This document shows, one piece after another, positions 22,812 through 35,703 of a stretch of 64,000 bases of DNA. Location of the stretch: NCBI GenBank assembly GCA_928212115.1, contig CAKMRJ010003334.1, positions 39,572,714 to 39,636,713 of the forward strand, written 5' to 3'. Both the position numbers and the translations under genes were made by a program. The stretch comes from Lactuca virosa (lineage: Eukaryota; Streptophyta; Magnoliopsida; Asterales; Asteraceae). Position 1 is the first letter of the stretch, and each line of letters starts with the position of its first letter. Below the pieces are notes generated by a model. It was not told where the DNA came from. It searched no databases and saw nothing but the letters and a program-made list of their open reading frames with translations.

Positions 22812-25800
22812 TTATGGTAGGTAGACTCCTATTTTCTTAAGTGATTGTCCTTGGATTTTGTTTATTGTCAAGGCATAACATACTTTTATTGGAAGTTGTT
22901 TTCTTGCGAATGAAAAAGGTAGGTCTGGTGGATTGTGAATGAACATAATACGGGGAATGTAAACTCGTTTCCCAATACATGCGCCTGTTATGATTGTTGC
23001 CTCTATGACTGATGGGAGCAACTGGGATACAATAAGTCGTGTACCATTACACAAACCGTCCTTCTGACTAATGTTTCTGATTAGAATAATAGGGATATTA
23101 GGTTTTAAGGTAAGCAAATGTGGAGGGATGCTTGGAAACTGCAACTGATTCAAAAACTCTGTTGGATATAAACCTTCTAACTCTGACATGTATTTACCAT
23201 TAGGCTGCATTGTATACGTGCTCCCGTAAATTTTTTGATGATTACATGTCATTCGGATAATGTGTTCATTAATTTTGTCTTCAACCTCGTTTGTGGGACA
23301 CACAATTGCTTTTTCTAAAAGGTCAGTAGCAGATGCATTATCAAAATGCCATCTCCATATACAAAGTGTATCTAAACCTGCAGTGAGTTCTTTGAAGGAG
23401 TAATTAACAGGTCATCTGGTATCTTTACCCAAAACATATTCATTGGGTCTTGGTTGTCAGCTTCACCTATACTTCCATCACCGAATTTAAGTATCCATTC
23501 TGCAAAGTCAGTTGTCGAGAATTGAGTAAGAGGATTAGAAGGTGCATTCATCAATCTCATGTTCTCAGTTAACTTATAAACTTGAAAGGACTTCCAGAGA
23601 TAATAATGAGGTAGAGTCGAAGATATGATAGCTTCCCGAGTACTTTTGACTTCATGGGTAAAGTTTGTCTAAAGTCTCCTCCAAGAAGAACGGAAATGCC
23701 ACCAAATGGTTGCTGATCGCAGTCAAGAATGTCACGGAGGGAACGGTCAACACATTCAAAACAACAACGATCACTCATAGGTGCTTCGTACCAAATAATA
23801 AGCGAGGTATGTTGTAACAACTCTGCAAGTGATGTCTTCTTTTTTATGTCACATGATCTTTTATCGGATAAATCTATGTGTATCTTGAACCTTGAATGCG
23901 CTGTTCGGCCACATGGAAGGAGAAGCGAAGCTATTCCAGAAGCAGAAACAGCAAGAACCACTTTCCCAACTGATCTGAAATATGAGATTATAACAGTCCA
24001 TAAGAAGGTTTTCCCGGTACCTCCGGGCCATAAACAAAAAAGAGAGATTGTTTCTTCATTTCATTTGATGTAACAACTGCTTTGTAGACAACCATCTGCT
24101 TCCTGTTTAAATGGGAGAGCATCTGGAGATGTTGTCTACGCAAATCCTCTTTGTCATACATGCTTTATTCTAATAGGAGACGGTTAGTTAGCACATTTAC
24201 GGAAGAATCAGACGGAGTAGATAAGTTGAAATCAGCCAATGATCTACTTGGAGTACGTGAACGGAGCATGTTCTCTAAATCCTGCAACAGTTGTTGCTGA
24301 ATTATATCAAAACGTACATCAAAACATTTGTCTGGAAATTCAAGATGAAGTTTATGTACGTAATCATCCACCATTTTTGGGTATGCAGACTCCCGCAATG
24401 AAGACGGACTGCTGACCTCACAAAAAAGCAGAAGATGACAGAAAAGGGAGCATAGCTGAGGAGAAGTCGCCCAAACTGATGCTTCGTTAAAGGCAGCCAT
24501 CCATTCAATGCCATCCCCTATTAAACCAAGAGAGTTACATGCATTACGAAAAGCCCCATATAAACGGCCTGATACAGTCCGAACATCTTCATATGATGTA
24601 CATTCTTTTTGGTGGCATAGCAACATCCGTAGGTAGAAGAGCTCGCCAGAAGACGGATGCACAAAAAACAACCTGCCAATTGCCTTTGAGGATTCACGAA
24701 GCCTTCGTGACCATTCTTTAGAGTCAGAATCCCATTTATAATCTTTTGGATAGTCCATGTAAGTTATATCATGCCCTGTGTGGTCACGTGCATTGCTATC
24801 GAACCACCCAATAAGTGGTGTCCTTCCAAGGGATGGATTGCTAAGCACACGATGTAAAGGCATGTCAACTTTAAAGATAACATTCTGTATATGTGGTAAG
24901 TGTACATGCAGGCTCATAACAGGTGGACGTCGGATATGAATATCAAAATTCAGAATCCTCCATGCAGCTTAATGAGGACAAACATACCGACCATGAAGGA
25001 AAGTGTTAATCTCATTAACAGGTTGAACATTATGAATTGAACTTCTCTCAACAGCTGCCTCCTTTCTTTGAACTGTGAATCTAACGCGTTCAACACCTTT
25101 TAATATGTATTTGAATAGATACTTCACCATCATGTTCCAACCACAATATTCAACATTTATATACGCTCTAAAACGGGAACATAACCTCTTATTGTAAGGT
25201 ACAACATAACCATTATTAATCACAATCCCGTTTGGTATCCTATGACATGCAATATTGTTTCTTTTGTAACAGGCGTACCCATTTTTATCAAAATAAGTGG
25301 TTGTCTGAAATGGATTTGGAAAGTTCTTGTTGCATTTATATTCTTCATACATGGGACAGACTTATTTAACAAACCACAAGGACCATGAAGCATATAGTTG
25401 GTGATTGTATCATAGAGTGGCCTTTCAAAACGGGATCAGGAAATTCTACCCTTATATATTTATCAATGTCAGGTGTTTCTTTTATTCTGTCTACAAATGA
25501 TGTCCATAACAACGTATGACAGTGTGGAAAGCCTCTTTTTTGGAACTCGATTGTATATAAATCTGGAGAACACGTAAAGAGTATGCATCATACCATATAA
25601 ACAACTATAAGAGAAAAAAATAACCATAAGCCATAGTATATAGAAAACCATAAGCCACAGAAAATGTACTTACGTGCAACTACATCACCAAAGGTCTTAT
25701 CTTCTTTAACGAATTTGATAAAGGCATCAACTTTAATTTGAAAGACCCGTGAAATTATATCAGCCCTGCTGTGAACATCACGTTGTTCGTGAAAGTTCAT

Positions 25801-26567
25801 GAAACGCTCAATCTCTGACCACTTTCCACAGTTTGCCTCATCACCAGCTGGAACACCATATCTACGGTCAGGAACATCACTATACAAACAAACTGAGTAC
25901 GATTCTAACCCAATTTCATCAACAATTTCTTTGGATGTCTTGAAGGTACGTACATATTCATTGTGAGCTGTCAAACATTGTATAAGAAGTTGAACTATTA
26001 CAACATCTAACTCTTTCTTTTTAGGGGAATCAAATGCATTAAGCCTAATGGAAAGTTCATTGTCAGTGTCGTAAGTATATAACTGCAAAAATCTAGGGCC
26101 ATTGTTATATCCAGGGCAAAGAGAGCCTATGCAGTGGAAAATCTGACCGGAAACCTTAACACACGTATGGGCCATGACTGTTATTAACTGCCTCATCAAC
26201 ATCAGCCCCAAAAGAAGTCATATAAAACATGTTGTTGTATGCACTAATGTCATCCATAAAATGACCATTCATGTACAAATGGTGAATTTCAAGAGGGGGG
26301 AGGATAAGGTAGGATAACAGAGCCGGACTTACAACATTGGGTATATGCTGGCCGATTAGCAGTAGATTGTGACGTATTTCTTTCAACAAACCAAAAAAAT
26401 GCACCACAAAATTGAAAGACATGCACACAATCCCCACAATCGTACATAAGAGGGAGAGGAAGAACATCTAATCCCTCTATCCTAGGCGAGTTGCGAACAA
26501 AGCCAACCGCAGAAGAAGACGAAGAGGACGCAGTCGAAGGTAGCTTACGTTTAGGTAATTTAGGCAT
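22812..26567 (-). pseudogene. Helitron Rep-helicase (HUH endonuclease plus Pif1-like helicase), degraded
   Basis: Likely start ATG 26567 (MPKLPKRKLPS). The N-terminal zinc-finger-like part (GDCVHVFQFCGAFFW) and SFGADVDEA are separated by frameshifts near 26295 and 26180. The FLQLYTYDTDNE block leads to a 111-bp intron (25673-25563) whose removal joins the reading into YTIEFQKRGFPHCHTL (HUH motif HCH). The double tyrosine in KYLFKYI is kept. A TAA at about 24959 and another near 24165 interrupt it. The helicase Walker A codons lack one base (about 24015), Walker B reads IIWYEAPM, GGDFRQTLP is kept, a frameshift follows near 23645, and the C-terminal KIQGQSLKKIGVYL is present. In life it would nick and unwind DNA for rolling-circle transposition; this copy is dead. 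Confidence 0.88.
25563..25673 (-). other. Intron of the Helitron Rep gene
   Basis: Donor GTAAGT at 25673-25668, acceptor CAG ending at 25563, 111 bp. Joining the exons gives FGDVVA-H-LYTIEFQKRG, the expected Helitron reading, which supports the call. Confidence 0.75.
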
Positions 26568-27012
26568 GAGGGAAAAAAGATGAAAGTGACCAACAATCAA
26601 ACAGAGGACAAAAACAAAAAGGAAAAACCAAGAGATCGATTAACAGTTACTTGTAAAGAGACGATGACGATGGAGGGTAACAGTGCATCAACCGGCAGTG
26701 GTAAACTATCGTCGGTGGAAAACGGTGAGATGACAATAGAACAGCAGCAGAAAACGAACACGTAGATGGCAGATGCACAATTCATGACACTTGTAATCCA
26801 CTATAGAATATAAAAATAGATAACAAAAAAAAGCAGAAAAGAAAAAAACAAAACAATAAAACAGCCAATCAGAGGCAGGAACGATTCACTAAGGGGCTTC
26901 AGGATTAATATTTATATAAATTATATGATTTTTAATATTATTATAAATTATATTGATTAACATTTTCGTTAGTAATTAAATCTTTTAAATTCATATAATT
27001 ATACAACATAAT

Positions 27013-28190
27013 TGTCACACTTTTATAAAATACTACATATATATGAAAGTGGCTAGCTGTTTTTATAAAAACTAGACAAAATCTCTCCCTTGTCCTCTCC
27101 TAGCCACCAAATCCCAACACCGTCATCACACCTTTTGACTTTGTATTAATAAAAATCTCATGCTTGAATATTTTAATTAAAAATCCATACCCTTCCATAC
27201 ACCATACTCTTAACACCAACACTTCACTCAACTCTATCCCCCTCCTTCTATAAATCTCGGCCAAGATCTCTCTCACACACACACACACAAAATTCAACTT
27301 TGATCTTTCACCCTTATATTCTCTCCATTTGCTTCAAGTTCTTCCAAGACTTTTGAAAGAGTTTAAGTAATTTTTCTTTGAAATCTTTCACATATTCAAG
27401 ACTTTTTACCATCATCCTTTGTTGATCTTTTATTTACACTTGTTGCACTCGAATCCTAGAAAAATCAATACTTCATGCTCATATTTAGCTTCCAAACTCG
27501 ATCTTTCGTCGCATACTCACCATCTTCTAAGAAACATCATTAGGGTGAGTTCATACCCCTCATTTTTCTACTTTTTAAATGTTTTAGGGGGGAATACAAG
27601 TCTTCTAACTATTTATTTTGGTCTCAAAATATAGTATGTTGAATATGTTTGGTTATTTTGCTATATAAGTGTTTTATATGAAAAATGTGTTATGATAAGC
27701 TAAGATTCATGTTTAGTTTGAGAAAATAACATATAAAACTCTTTCACTTCAACATCACCAACAAAAAAAATATATAATATTACTTTGTTGGTAAAATAGT
27801 TATAAAAAGGGCACCATATGATTTCTGACAAAAGGACAAGATTTTAAATGTTGTCATCACTTTCCTAAAATGACTCAAACTAGTAAGTTGTCATCACTTA
27901 TTACAAAAATTGTTTTGTTTGCTTTATTGGTTATATTTAGTGCCTTAGATGTAAGAAAACTACTTGCTTCAAATATATATAACATCTTTTAGGCATAAAT
28001 ATGATAACACGACAAAAACACTTATATAAATTATAATAAATATAATTTATGAAACGGACAACAATGATACGACAAATATAATAATATAAAAATGATTCCA
28101 ACAAATATAATAATATGAAAGTTTACATATCAACTCATTAACCTAAATTTACGCTTTGGTTGACTTTTGTTGACCAATTTTGACGGTTGT
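27013..28190 (+). repeat. LTR remnant related in layout to the TE-A LTR
   Basis: Begins TGTCACA like TE-A. It shares a TATA box (TATAAAT at 27249), CTCGGCC, a CACACACA run and the block GGTGAGTTCATACCCCTC near 27543 with TE-A (7263). The right end is not found; no TGTGACA is seen where expected, so it is truncated. No genes inside. Confidence 0.6.
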
Positions 28191-28374
28191 CACACACAGA
28201 CACATGTGAATGGTGTCTTTGTCATCTTCTCAAGTAAGAAGATGTTCATACATCATCGAACTCTAAGTTAAATGATTCTGATATTGAATCCGACTAGAGC
28301 TTGGCGACGCGCTTCTTGTGTATATGGGTAAATCGACATTGCCATAAACATAATTTATCCAAACTATCTTTGGA

Positions 28375-29590
28375 TTAACCAACATTTAAGATTAAGTTAT
28401 CATTTTTCCTTAAACCTATAACAATTTCATAAATGCCATTGCATAGATTTGCATTAAAGTAAATATCATTATTCGTGAAAACCAAAATACTACCATTATT
28501 ATTATGAAACCCAAAAGTGAAGCCGCCACGATACAATGCATGAAATGAAATTATGTTTCTTTCCATGTAAGGCGAATAGCAACAATATATTAAACTAATT
28601 GAAATACCAAAAGACAAAACAAGCTCATAATCCCCAATAACAGTAACAACAAACTTGCTCTTGTTTCCCATGATTAATTCGAGATTGCCTTGTCTTAGCT
28701 TCTTACTTTTATTTAGACCCCGCATATCAGAACAAATATGAAAAACACATCATGTGTCAAGTATCCAAGAATTAGAAGTTGAAGCTTGATGGAGTTTAAT
28801 CATATACATACCCGAGGTTCTAATGCCTTTGGCCTTGTTCTTCTTGATATCTTCCAGGTACTTTGGGAAGCTACATTTCGAATGCCATTTTTCTTGGCAG
28901 TGGAAGTAAACAACCTCCTTAGGGTCACTTACTGGTGCTATGTAAGAATTTACTTTCTTAGGATTTGGGTTGGACCCTCCAACTTTTCCCTTTCCCTTAC
29001 CTCTGGGATGAAAAGTCTTTTTTCTTTTTACACCACATTCCTTAATAGCTAGAATAGGGTGGTTGAGCTAGTTCTACAAGGTTTAACCATACTACCCTCG
29101 ACAGTCTTTAACATGCCATGTAGCTCCATTTAGGATTTTTCCATATTGTTCATATTAAAATTCAAAATAAATTCATGGTATGAACTACTAAACTAATTAA
29201 GCACTATGTCAACGAACAAATCTTGAGGGAATAGAAGCCCTATTCACTTAAGTATGTCAAATTACCCTTTCATTTTCAACACATGAGTACTTACAAAGCC
29301 CTATTCACAACTTCGAATCGCTCATGTCAAGATTGCTCTTGGAACATTTCCTTGAGTTTATCTTTCATATCATACACCCCAAGGTTCTCAAATCTCTTTT
29401 GGAGCTCGGGAACCATGGTCGCCAACATGAGACATGTGAATTCATTTGATTGATTACGATGCCTTTGGTAATCGATGAACTCTTCAGCTGTAGTATCTTG
29501 AAAAGGCTCCTCGGGCAGATACTTATCCAAAACATATTCATTTCGTATCTAAAGGTGATCCTTAGAGAATAAATCCAATCAAGATAGTTT
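28375..29590 (-). pseudogene. Ty1/Copia gag-protease fragment, degraded
   Basis: On the - strand: a Copia gag segment (CLMLATMVPELQKRFENL, from 29530), a zinc-knuckle trace (KCSFPKYLED near 28870), then a protease segment NSWILDT-stop-CVFHIC near 28755, where the catalytic DTG has its Gly codon turned into TGA. It continues as LELIMGNKSKFVVTVIGDYE and ERNIISFHALYRGGFTF to about 28375, the region before integrase. Gaps and stops lie between the pieces. No RT or integrase follows. Confidence 0.82.
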
Positions 29591-30115
29591 GAACCAATGA
29601 GCTTATCTCGTTAGAGTAGTAAGGAGTTTAATGATGAGGTAGGAGGTGGGGGGAAAAAGAACATGTGCACCTTCACCAACAAACATCTATAAGAATAAAA
29701 AAAGTTTGTCATTAGTTTGATCAATATTCTTTTTAAGATAATTATTCACTTATAAAATTATTCAATAAACGGCTAGAATCTATATTTGGCTTCAAGATGC
29801 GAAGTGGATTAGTCGAAATTACACAATGAAGTTATTTAGGTAGGCAAACTTTTGCCAATTTCAATCTCTATGAAATTCATTGATCTGTCGCGATTTATTG
29901 ATTTATGTCAATAGCATGTTAATCTCTTCTATGCCCATTTAGCATTCATGATTGGATTAGATGAGGATCATGAATCCAAATGGTGAATTAACCATGCACA
30001 AATACAATGACATTCGGCTCAAGTAACACTTGAGAATTGTGATTATCATATCCTATTACGACTATATTCTCACATTAACGTGTCAGTAAACCACACACGT
30101 AACACCAACAAAATA
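29591..30115. other. Non-coding, probably more decayed Copia sequence
   Basis: No ORF or repeat boundary identified before the target duplication TATAA at 30116-30120. Confidence 0.4.
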
Positions 30116-30914
30116 TATAATGTGACATCCCCAAATTCACGGTCATTTTAAAATTTTTATTTATGCTTATTTAAAAATTAGAGTATCATTTTTGAAGAAT
30201 AATATTGCGGAATTTGTTCCCAGAAAACATGATAATGATATTATCAAAGCATTTCCGAAGAAATGTATTTTATTAAAACATTGGGATGTCATCGTCAATA
30301 TAGAAATATAAACATAAACAGACCTTACATTAATTTACACTAATGATCTACATCTCCTTTAATCTCTCAGTGTAATGTATCTTCGCATCGATATCTGTGA
30401 TACAAATAAACTGAGTGGGTCAGGTTGGGAAACCTGGTGAGTACATAGGGTTTTCAACCCACAATAATATAGTTAATTTGTTTCTTCACATATTTCATCT
30501 CAAACAATTAACCCGATTACCCATCCCCATTTTCTTTATTTAATCTTCCCTAAATATTTATCCTAAGGGTAATCTCCTACATCGTATTTACCTCCCATCG
30601 CCTTTGTAACATCCGAAAAATACCAGCTAAAAATTTCATTTTTAAATTAGGTTAATTCATAAAAACATCGTTACAAAACATTCATAATATTAATTTATGT
30701 CTGAGAACCGGTAACATCATAGTAAAATATTCAGAGTACATCCCAGGAAATCCATAGTGCGGAAAACATGAGAGTGTGTGATATGCCGCTACCGCGCCGG
30801 CTCCTTTCCCCTAGCTGAAGAGGTACCTGAAAACAAAACTATAAAACGTAAGCTCGAAGCTTAGTGAGTTCCCCCATAATGCCACATACCATGCAATCAT
30901 ATAACGAGTAACTA

Positions 30915-31040
30915 AGGGATACGGGCCTCGCCCACACCCATAGAGATACGGGCCTCGCCCACACTCTACTAGCTAGGAGATACGGGCCTCGCCCACACTC
31001 TACTTTCTGAGAGATACGGGCCTCGCCCACACTCTACTAC
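30915..31040. repeat. Tandem array with GATACGGGCCTCGCCCACAC unit
   Basis: Four units of 27-40 bp, plus an outlying copy near 31126, each with the 20-bp core GATACGGGCCTCGCCCACAC or a close variant. On the other strand it resembles the GGCGGGGCCNGTTAT repeats at 18690-18836. Confidence 0.85.
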
Positions 31041-31528
31041 TAAACCATAACATACAAGTATCACACAGACAACAAGTATAAGCAATTCTATCATACTGGC
31101 ATATAACACAATCAAACTCAGCTATGAGATACGGGCCCCGCCCACGCTCTGATACTAACATATCGTCTATACGGGCCGGCCTTGGTGCCTTAGACCCGTC
31201 CCTACTGGAAGAAAACTCACCTCGAGAGTAGCTGCTGAAAAAACCTGCTCAGACTACGCCTGGCTGCCGCACCGGTAATCCCTCCGGCTGATTTGATGCC
31301 TTCCCCAGAGTAGATTTCGGATCTACCTTCACTTCTGGAACACTCCAACTTCCTCCTTCTTCTTCTAAGCTCCAAAACCTTCTTTGGAAGATCAAAATCA
31401 CTCAAGAACACTAAAGGAGCTAGGGTTGTTCTCTACTGCTCTATGGGAGGAAAATGGGACGAAATGGGTGTTTTTGAATGGGTAAAATAGGGTGCAATGT
31501 CTGAAAATAGAGTTTCATCAAGACAGGT

Positions 31529-31629
31529 GGACTCGCCGAGTCCATATGTCGACTCGCCGAGTTCCCAGCTTAAATCCCGTGTCCACCCTGCTGCTACTCG
31601 GCGAGTCGGGACGTAGACTCGCCGAGTTC
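31529..31629 (-). promoter_or_regulatory. Two pairs of ACTCGCCGAGT palindromes in the nested LTR
   Basis: Palindromes at 31529 (GGACTCGCCGAGTCC), 31551, 31596 (inverted centre, ACTCGGCGAGT) and 31616. Spacings within pairs are about 21 and 20 bp. A weak TATA-like TATTTTA on the - strand lies about 39 bp beyond, at 31483-31490. Confidence 0.65.
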
Positions 31630-31802
31630 GTGGCAAAAAAATAAGAATAAAACTTAAATAAAATCATACCATGAACCCGGTGTTACAGCCTTACATCACA
31701 TTTACTTATATGTTTGGTCCTAAGGACTTTTCCTAAAGATCATCGCCTACATCGCATAGACAATATTGATTCGGGGGTTACTCCCCCAATATGTGTTCAG
31801 TA

Positions 31803-32131
31803 AGGGTTAGAATATCATCGCATGAATATGTAGTTACAACATCGCTTGAACTCGTAATTCATCACCTACAGGTTATGAGCCTGCCGGTGTTTCCACATAA
31901 CTTGTTTAGATTAGCCAGTGGTCGTTATCTATACTATGGTAGATGACTACATCGCAACATCACAAGGGTTAGAGTATCATCTCATGAATACGTAGTTACT
32001 ACACCGCCTGAACTCGTTATCCATCACCTACAGGTTATGAGCCTGCCGGTGCTTCCACATAACTTGTTTAGATTAGTCAGTGGTCGCCATCTATACTCTC
32101 GTTAATGACTACATCATAACATCGCAACATC
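31803..32131. repeat. Tandem duplication, period 172 bp, in the outer LTR
   Basis: AGGGTTAGAATATCATC at 31803 recurs as AGGGTTAGAGTATCATC at 31975, and similarity continues through CACCTACAGGTTATGAGCC to about 32131. Confidence 0.85.
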
Positions 32132-33032
32132 ACAGGTCAAGGTTATGGCATCTCCTAATAATATCTTATCTCGCATCACCTATTTATCATCGTATATCTA
32201 TCATCACCTAGTTATCATCACTTTTCTATCATCACCTATCTCTCATCACCCGTCGCTACCCAATACATATTTATAATTATATAATACTTATATTATTAAA
32301 TCAGTTAAACATTATCACATAATACCTTATCTAACACATAATATTCTCAAAACAGATAATAAGCACATAAACATGTAATTATCTAGATACTTCATATCTA
32401 TGTGTAAGATGAAAGTAACTATGCACTCACTTGTTAAAATGACAACTCGAAATTCGGGCAGCGCTTCGCTTCTAACAATTTTATTTTCCTTCGACAAAAC
32501 CTAGTATCATTATTACTAGATTTTAGTCTAATATTTATTGCGACTAATTATTAGTCTAGATTCATCATTAACTCAAAGTCTACTTCACGATCTATCAAGT
32601 AATGAACAACCAGGTAAGATCATATCGGAGGTAGGGTCTGTTTGGTATACGAAGTATACTGTTTTGAAATCCCACTTTAAACACCTCACTAAATCACAGC
32701 CTAGACATCATCCCAGTAAGTAGATCAATCAGTATAACGACTTGGAATCACTGATAAATCTTGTTTATAGGTTCATAATAACGATAATGAACTTAAACAT
32801 AAGTTATACTTAAAGTAGGGTAAGCATAACTCACTTACAAGCGGGGTTTAACGAAGAGTCGGGCTCTTCGCTGGCAGAACTTCTGATCCGAAAGCTCTTC
32901 TTCTCGGAGCCTTCTAGCGCTCCGGGACTCGCTACTAACACCTAGGAGGTGCTAGAGAAAAGGCCTAGGGACCTTGCGGGTTTGGGAGAGAATAAGATTG
33001 AAAGGTGTGATGAAATGAGAGATTTACGCCTC

Positions 33033-33091
33033 TATTTATAGGCTGTCTGGGGGCCTCTCACGTTGTGAGACATGACTCTCACATCGTAAGG
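33033..33091 (-). promoter_or_regulatory. TATA box and palindrome pair of the outer LTR
   Basis: On the - strand, TATAAATA (33040-33033) lies 16 bp from TCTCACGTTGTGAGA (33056-33070); a decayed partner TCTCACATCGTAAGG starts at 33077, 21 bp away. The core CACGTTGTG is close to the CACGTCGTG palindromes of two other LTRs. Confidence 0.6.
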
Positions 33092-34167
33092 CTTGCATAG
33101 GCACCAAGGCGACGCCTGGTGTTGACAAGTGGCGCTGAACACGGGTAAAATAGCCAATTTTAAAAAAATCATAACTTTCGCATACGAGCTCCATTTTGAC
33201 GTTCTTTATATCCACACGTAGGTATTGACAAGATCTACAACTTTCTCTTGACCCCATTGGCTAATTCTCGACCGATTTTAAATTTAACAGCCTGAGAAGA
33301 TTACACTGTTAACGACTGTGTAAAATTCATAACGTCTACATACGGACTCCGTTTTCGACTTTCCTTTTTATCGTTGAACTCCTATTAATGAGATCTTAAA
33401 TTATCATTTAGGTTGTGTCGGCTAAAAATCGATCGATCTAAAATTCGATATCCGGGTTTTGCACTGCTATGCTAAATCTTAGAAAAATCATAACTTCCTC
33501 AAACGAAGTCAGATTTTGACGTTTTCTATATGCACACTCTCGATTTAATGTCTTTTTATAGAAAGAGATGGCACACTCTCAGTTTAATGTCTACTAAGAC
33601 TTTCGTTTATATATCTAAGGCTAAAAAGTAATTTATCAAAAATTCACTTTTTACGTTACGCGACGCCGTGCTGGTTTCGTCGCAAAACTTCGACGGGTCA
33701 TAACTTCTTCGTTATAAGTCGGATTTCAACGTTCTTTATATGTACGAAATCCTTGTGCCATATACTATAACTTTGGTTAAGATTTTTTTATCCTAAATAA
33801 TCTTCTATCAAAAAGTCATTTTTGACGCTTATTATCTCTAAATTGACTAGCCCGATACGGGCGTTACATATAACAATATGTATTTTTCATGGATAACATA
33901 AGAATCACATTTTTACTTATTTTAAAACAAGATTTTATTTTAATACTTTTAATTAGACACATCGTCCTATCAACCTTTTTCGGTAACTCCACTCAAAACG
34001 CAAGAAGATGGTGAGGGTGGCAAGCACTAATGCTTTTAAAAACCGACCTTATTAGGGATCGAAGAAACCTCCTTAAACCTTCCTTATAGCACGAGAGTAG
34101 ATGAACCTAGTTATGGTAAGACTGACAATGCGTTTAAACATACGAGGATGCAATGTTTGTACTTTTA

Positions 34168-34170
<3 letters not shown>

Positions 34171-34249
<79 letters not shown>
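34171..34249. repeat. (TA)n microsatellite
   Basis: About 39 TA units. Its counterparts in the second duplicate flank the MITE at 35101-35156 and 35706-35760. Confidence 0.95.
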
Positions 34250-34251
<2 letters not shown>

Positions 34252-35097
34252 TTGGCTTATAATTAATTAATTAAGTATTAATCAAGTAATCAAACCAATT
34301 AGAATTATGAGTTTAGTTAAATTGACAAGTTTACATGTATACGAATGCGAGGCAGACATATAAGGGGAAAATAATATTTTTCTGGGAATGAAGGCTAACC
34401 TTTTGCAGGTGGTTACTTTATCACACCATCTCGATATCCGGGTTGTGCACTGCTATGCTAAATCTTAGAAAAATCATAACTTCCTCAAACGAAGTCAGAT
34501 TTGGACGTTCTCTATATGGACACTCTCGGTTTAATGTCTACTAAGACTTTCGTTTATATATATCTAAGGCTAAAAAGTAATTTATCAAAAATTCACTTTT
34601 TACGTTACGCGACGCCGTGCTGGTTTAGTCGCAAAACTTCGGCGGGTCATAACTTCTTCGTTATGAGTCGGATTTCAACGTTCTTTATATGTACGAAATC
34701 CATGTGTCATATACTATAACTTTGGTTAAGATTTTTTTATCCTAAATAATATTCTATCAAAAAGTCATTTTTCACGCTTATTATTTCTAAATTGACTAGC
34801 CCGAATGTACGGACGTTACATATAACAATATGTATTTTTCATGGATAACTTAAGAATCACATTTTTACTTATTTTAAAACAATATTTTATTTTAATACTT
34901 TTACTTAGACACATCGTCGTATCAACCCTTTTCGGTAACTCCACTCAAAACGCAAGAAGATGGTGAGGGTGGCAAGCACTAATGCTTTTAAAAACCGACC
35001 TTATTAGGGATCGAAGAAACCTCCTTAAACCTTCCTTATAGCGCGAGAGTAGATGAACCTAGTTATGGTAAGACTGACAATGCGTTTAAACATACAA

Positions 35098-35156
<59 letters not shown>

Positions 35157-35158
<2 letters not shown>

Positions 35159-35703
35159 TTCAGGATCATTTGAGACCATTCTAATTTTGTGAGACCGTGA
35201 GACCAAATCTAAAAATAATTTTAAAATGCAAAATAAATGGAAAAATCCAAAAATTCTTTTTTTAAATATTATTTTCGGAACTTGAATTAATAAAAATAAA
35301 ATAAAAAAAAGTAAAAAAAAATCCCGTTTTTTTTGAAAAATACATGAAATATTCTAATAGAATATTACACTGACATATTCTAAAAAATAATTTTAAAATG
35401 CAAAATAAATGGAAAAATCTAAAAATTCTTTTTTTAAATATTATTTTCGGAACTTGAATTAACTAAAAAATAAAAAAAATAAAAAAAATAAAATTTTTTT
35501 GAAAAATACGTGAAATATTCTAATAGAATATTACACTGTACATATTCTAAAAAATAATTTTAAAATGCAAAATAAATGGAAAAATCCAAAAATTCTTTTT
35601 CTAAATATTATTTTCGGAACTTGAATTAACTAAAAAAATAAATAAAAAATAAAAAAATACGTCTCACGGTCTCACAAAATTAGGCCGTCTCACATGAACC
35701 TAA

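Larger units (their letters stand above)
20394..26928 (-). mobile_element. Degenerate Helitron region with an inverted Rep fragment at one side
   Basis: Reading on the - strand from about 26.6 kb: Rep N-terminal part, Helitron Rep domain, Pif1-type helicase, then an RPA-like gene, the usual plant Helitron order. A second Rep fragment at 20394-21040 faces the other way. A plausible 5' end is TCATATAATTTATATAAAT, starting at 26928 on the - strand and preceded by A; a TC at 26820 is an alternative. No CTRR end with a hairpin could be fixed, so the limits are approximate. Confidence 0.75.
30605..31687 (-). repeat. Nested solo LTR with TSD GCCTT (1,083 bp)
   Basis: TGTAACA...TGTTACA termini, flanked by GCCTT at 30600-30604 and 31688-31692. 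It splits the outer LTR, whose sequence resumes cleanly afterwards, so it is the younger of the two. It carries a tandem array (30915-31040) and two ACTCGCCGAGT palindrome pairs. Confidence 0.93.
30121..33868 (-). repeat. Solo LTR (Gypsy type) with TSD TATAA, containing a nested solo LTR
   Basis: Starts TGTGACATCC, ends GCGTTACA, and is flanked by TATAA at 30116-30120 and 33869-33873. Net length without the nested insert is about 2.66 kb. A TATA box on the - strand (33033-33040) with a palindrome pair upstream gives the orientation. It contains a 172-bp tandem duplication (31803-32131) and short CATCACC repeats at about 32160-32260. No internal retroelement region, so a solo LTR. Confidence 0.88.

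Noticed and set aside
26000..26600. Host gene captured by the Helitron
   Set aside because: The translated pieces match the usual Helitron Rep N-terminal region, so no capture is needed.
30900..31040. CRISPR-like regular repeats
   Set aside because: Tandem units inside a plant LTR; unit lengths vary and the spacers are related to each other.
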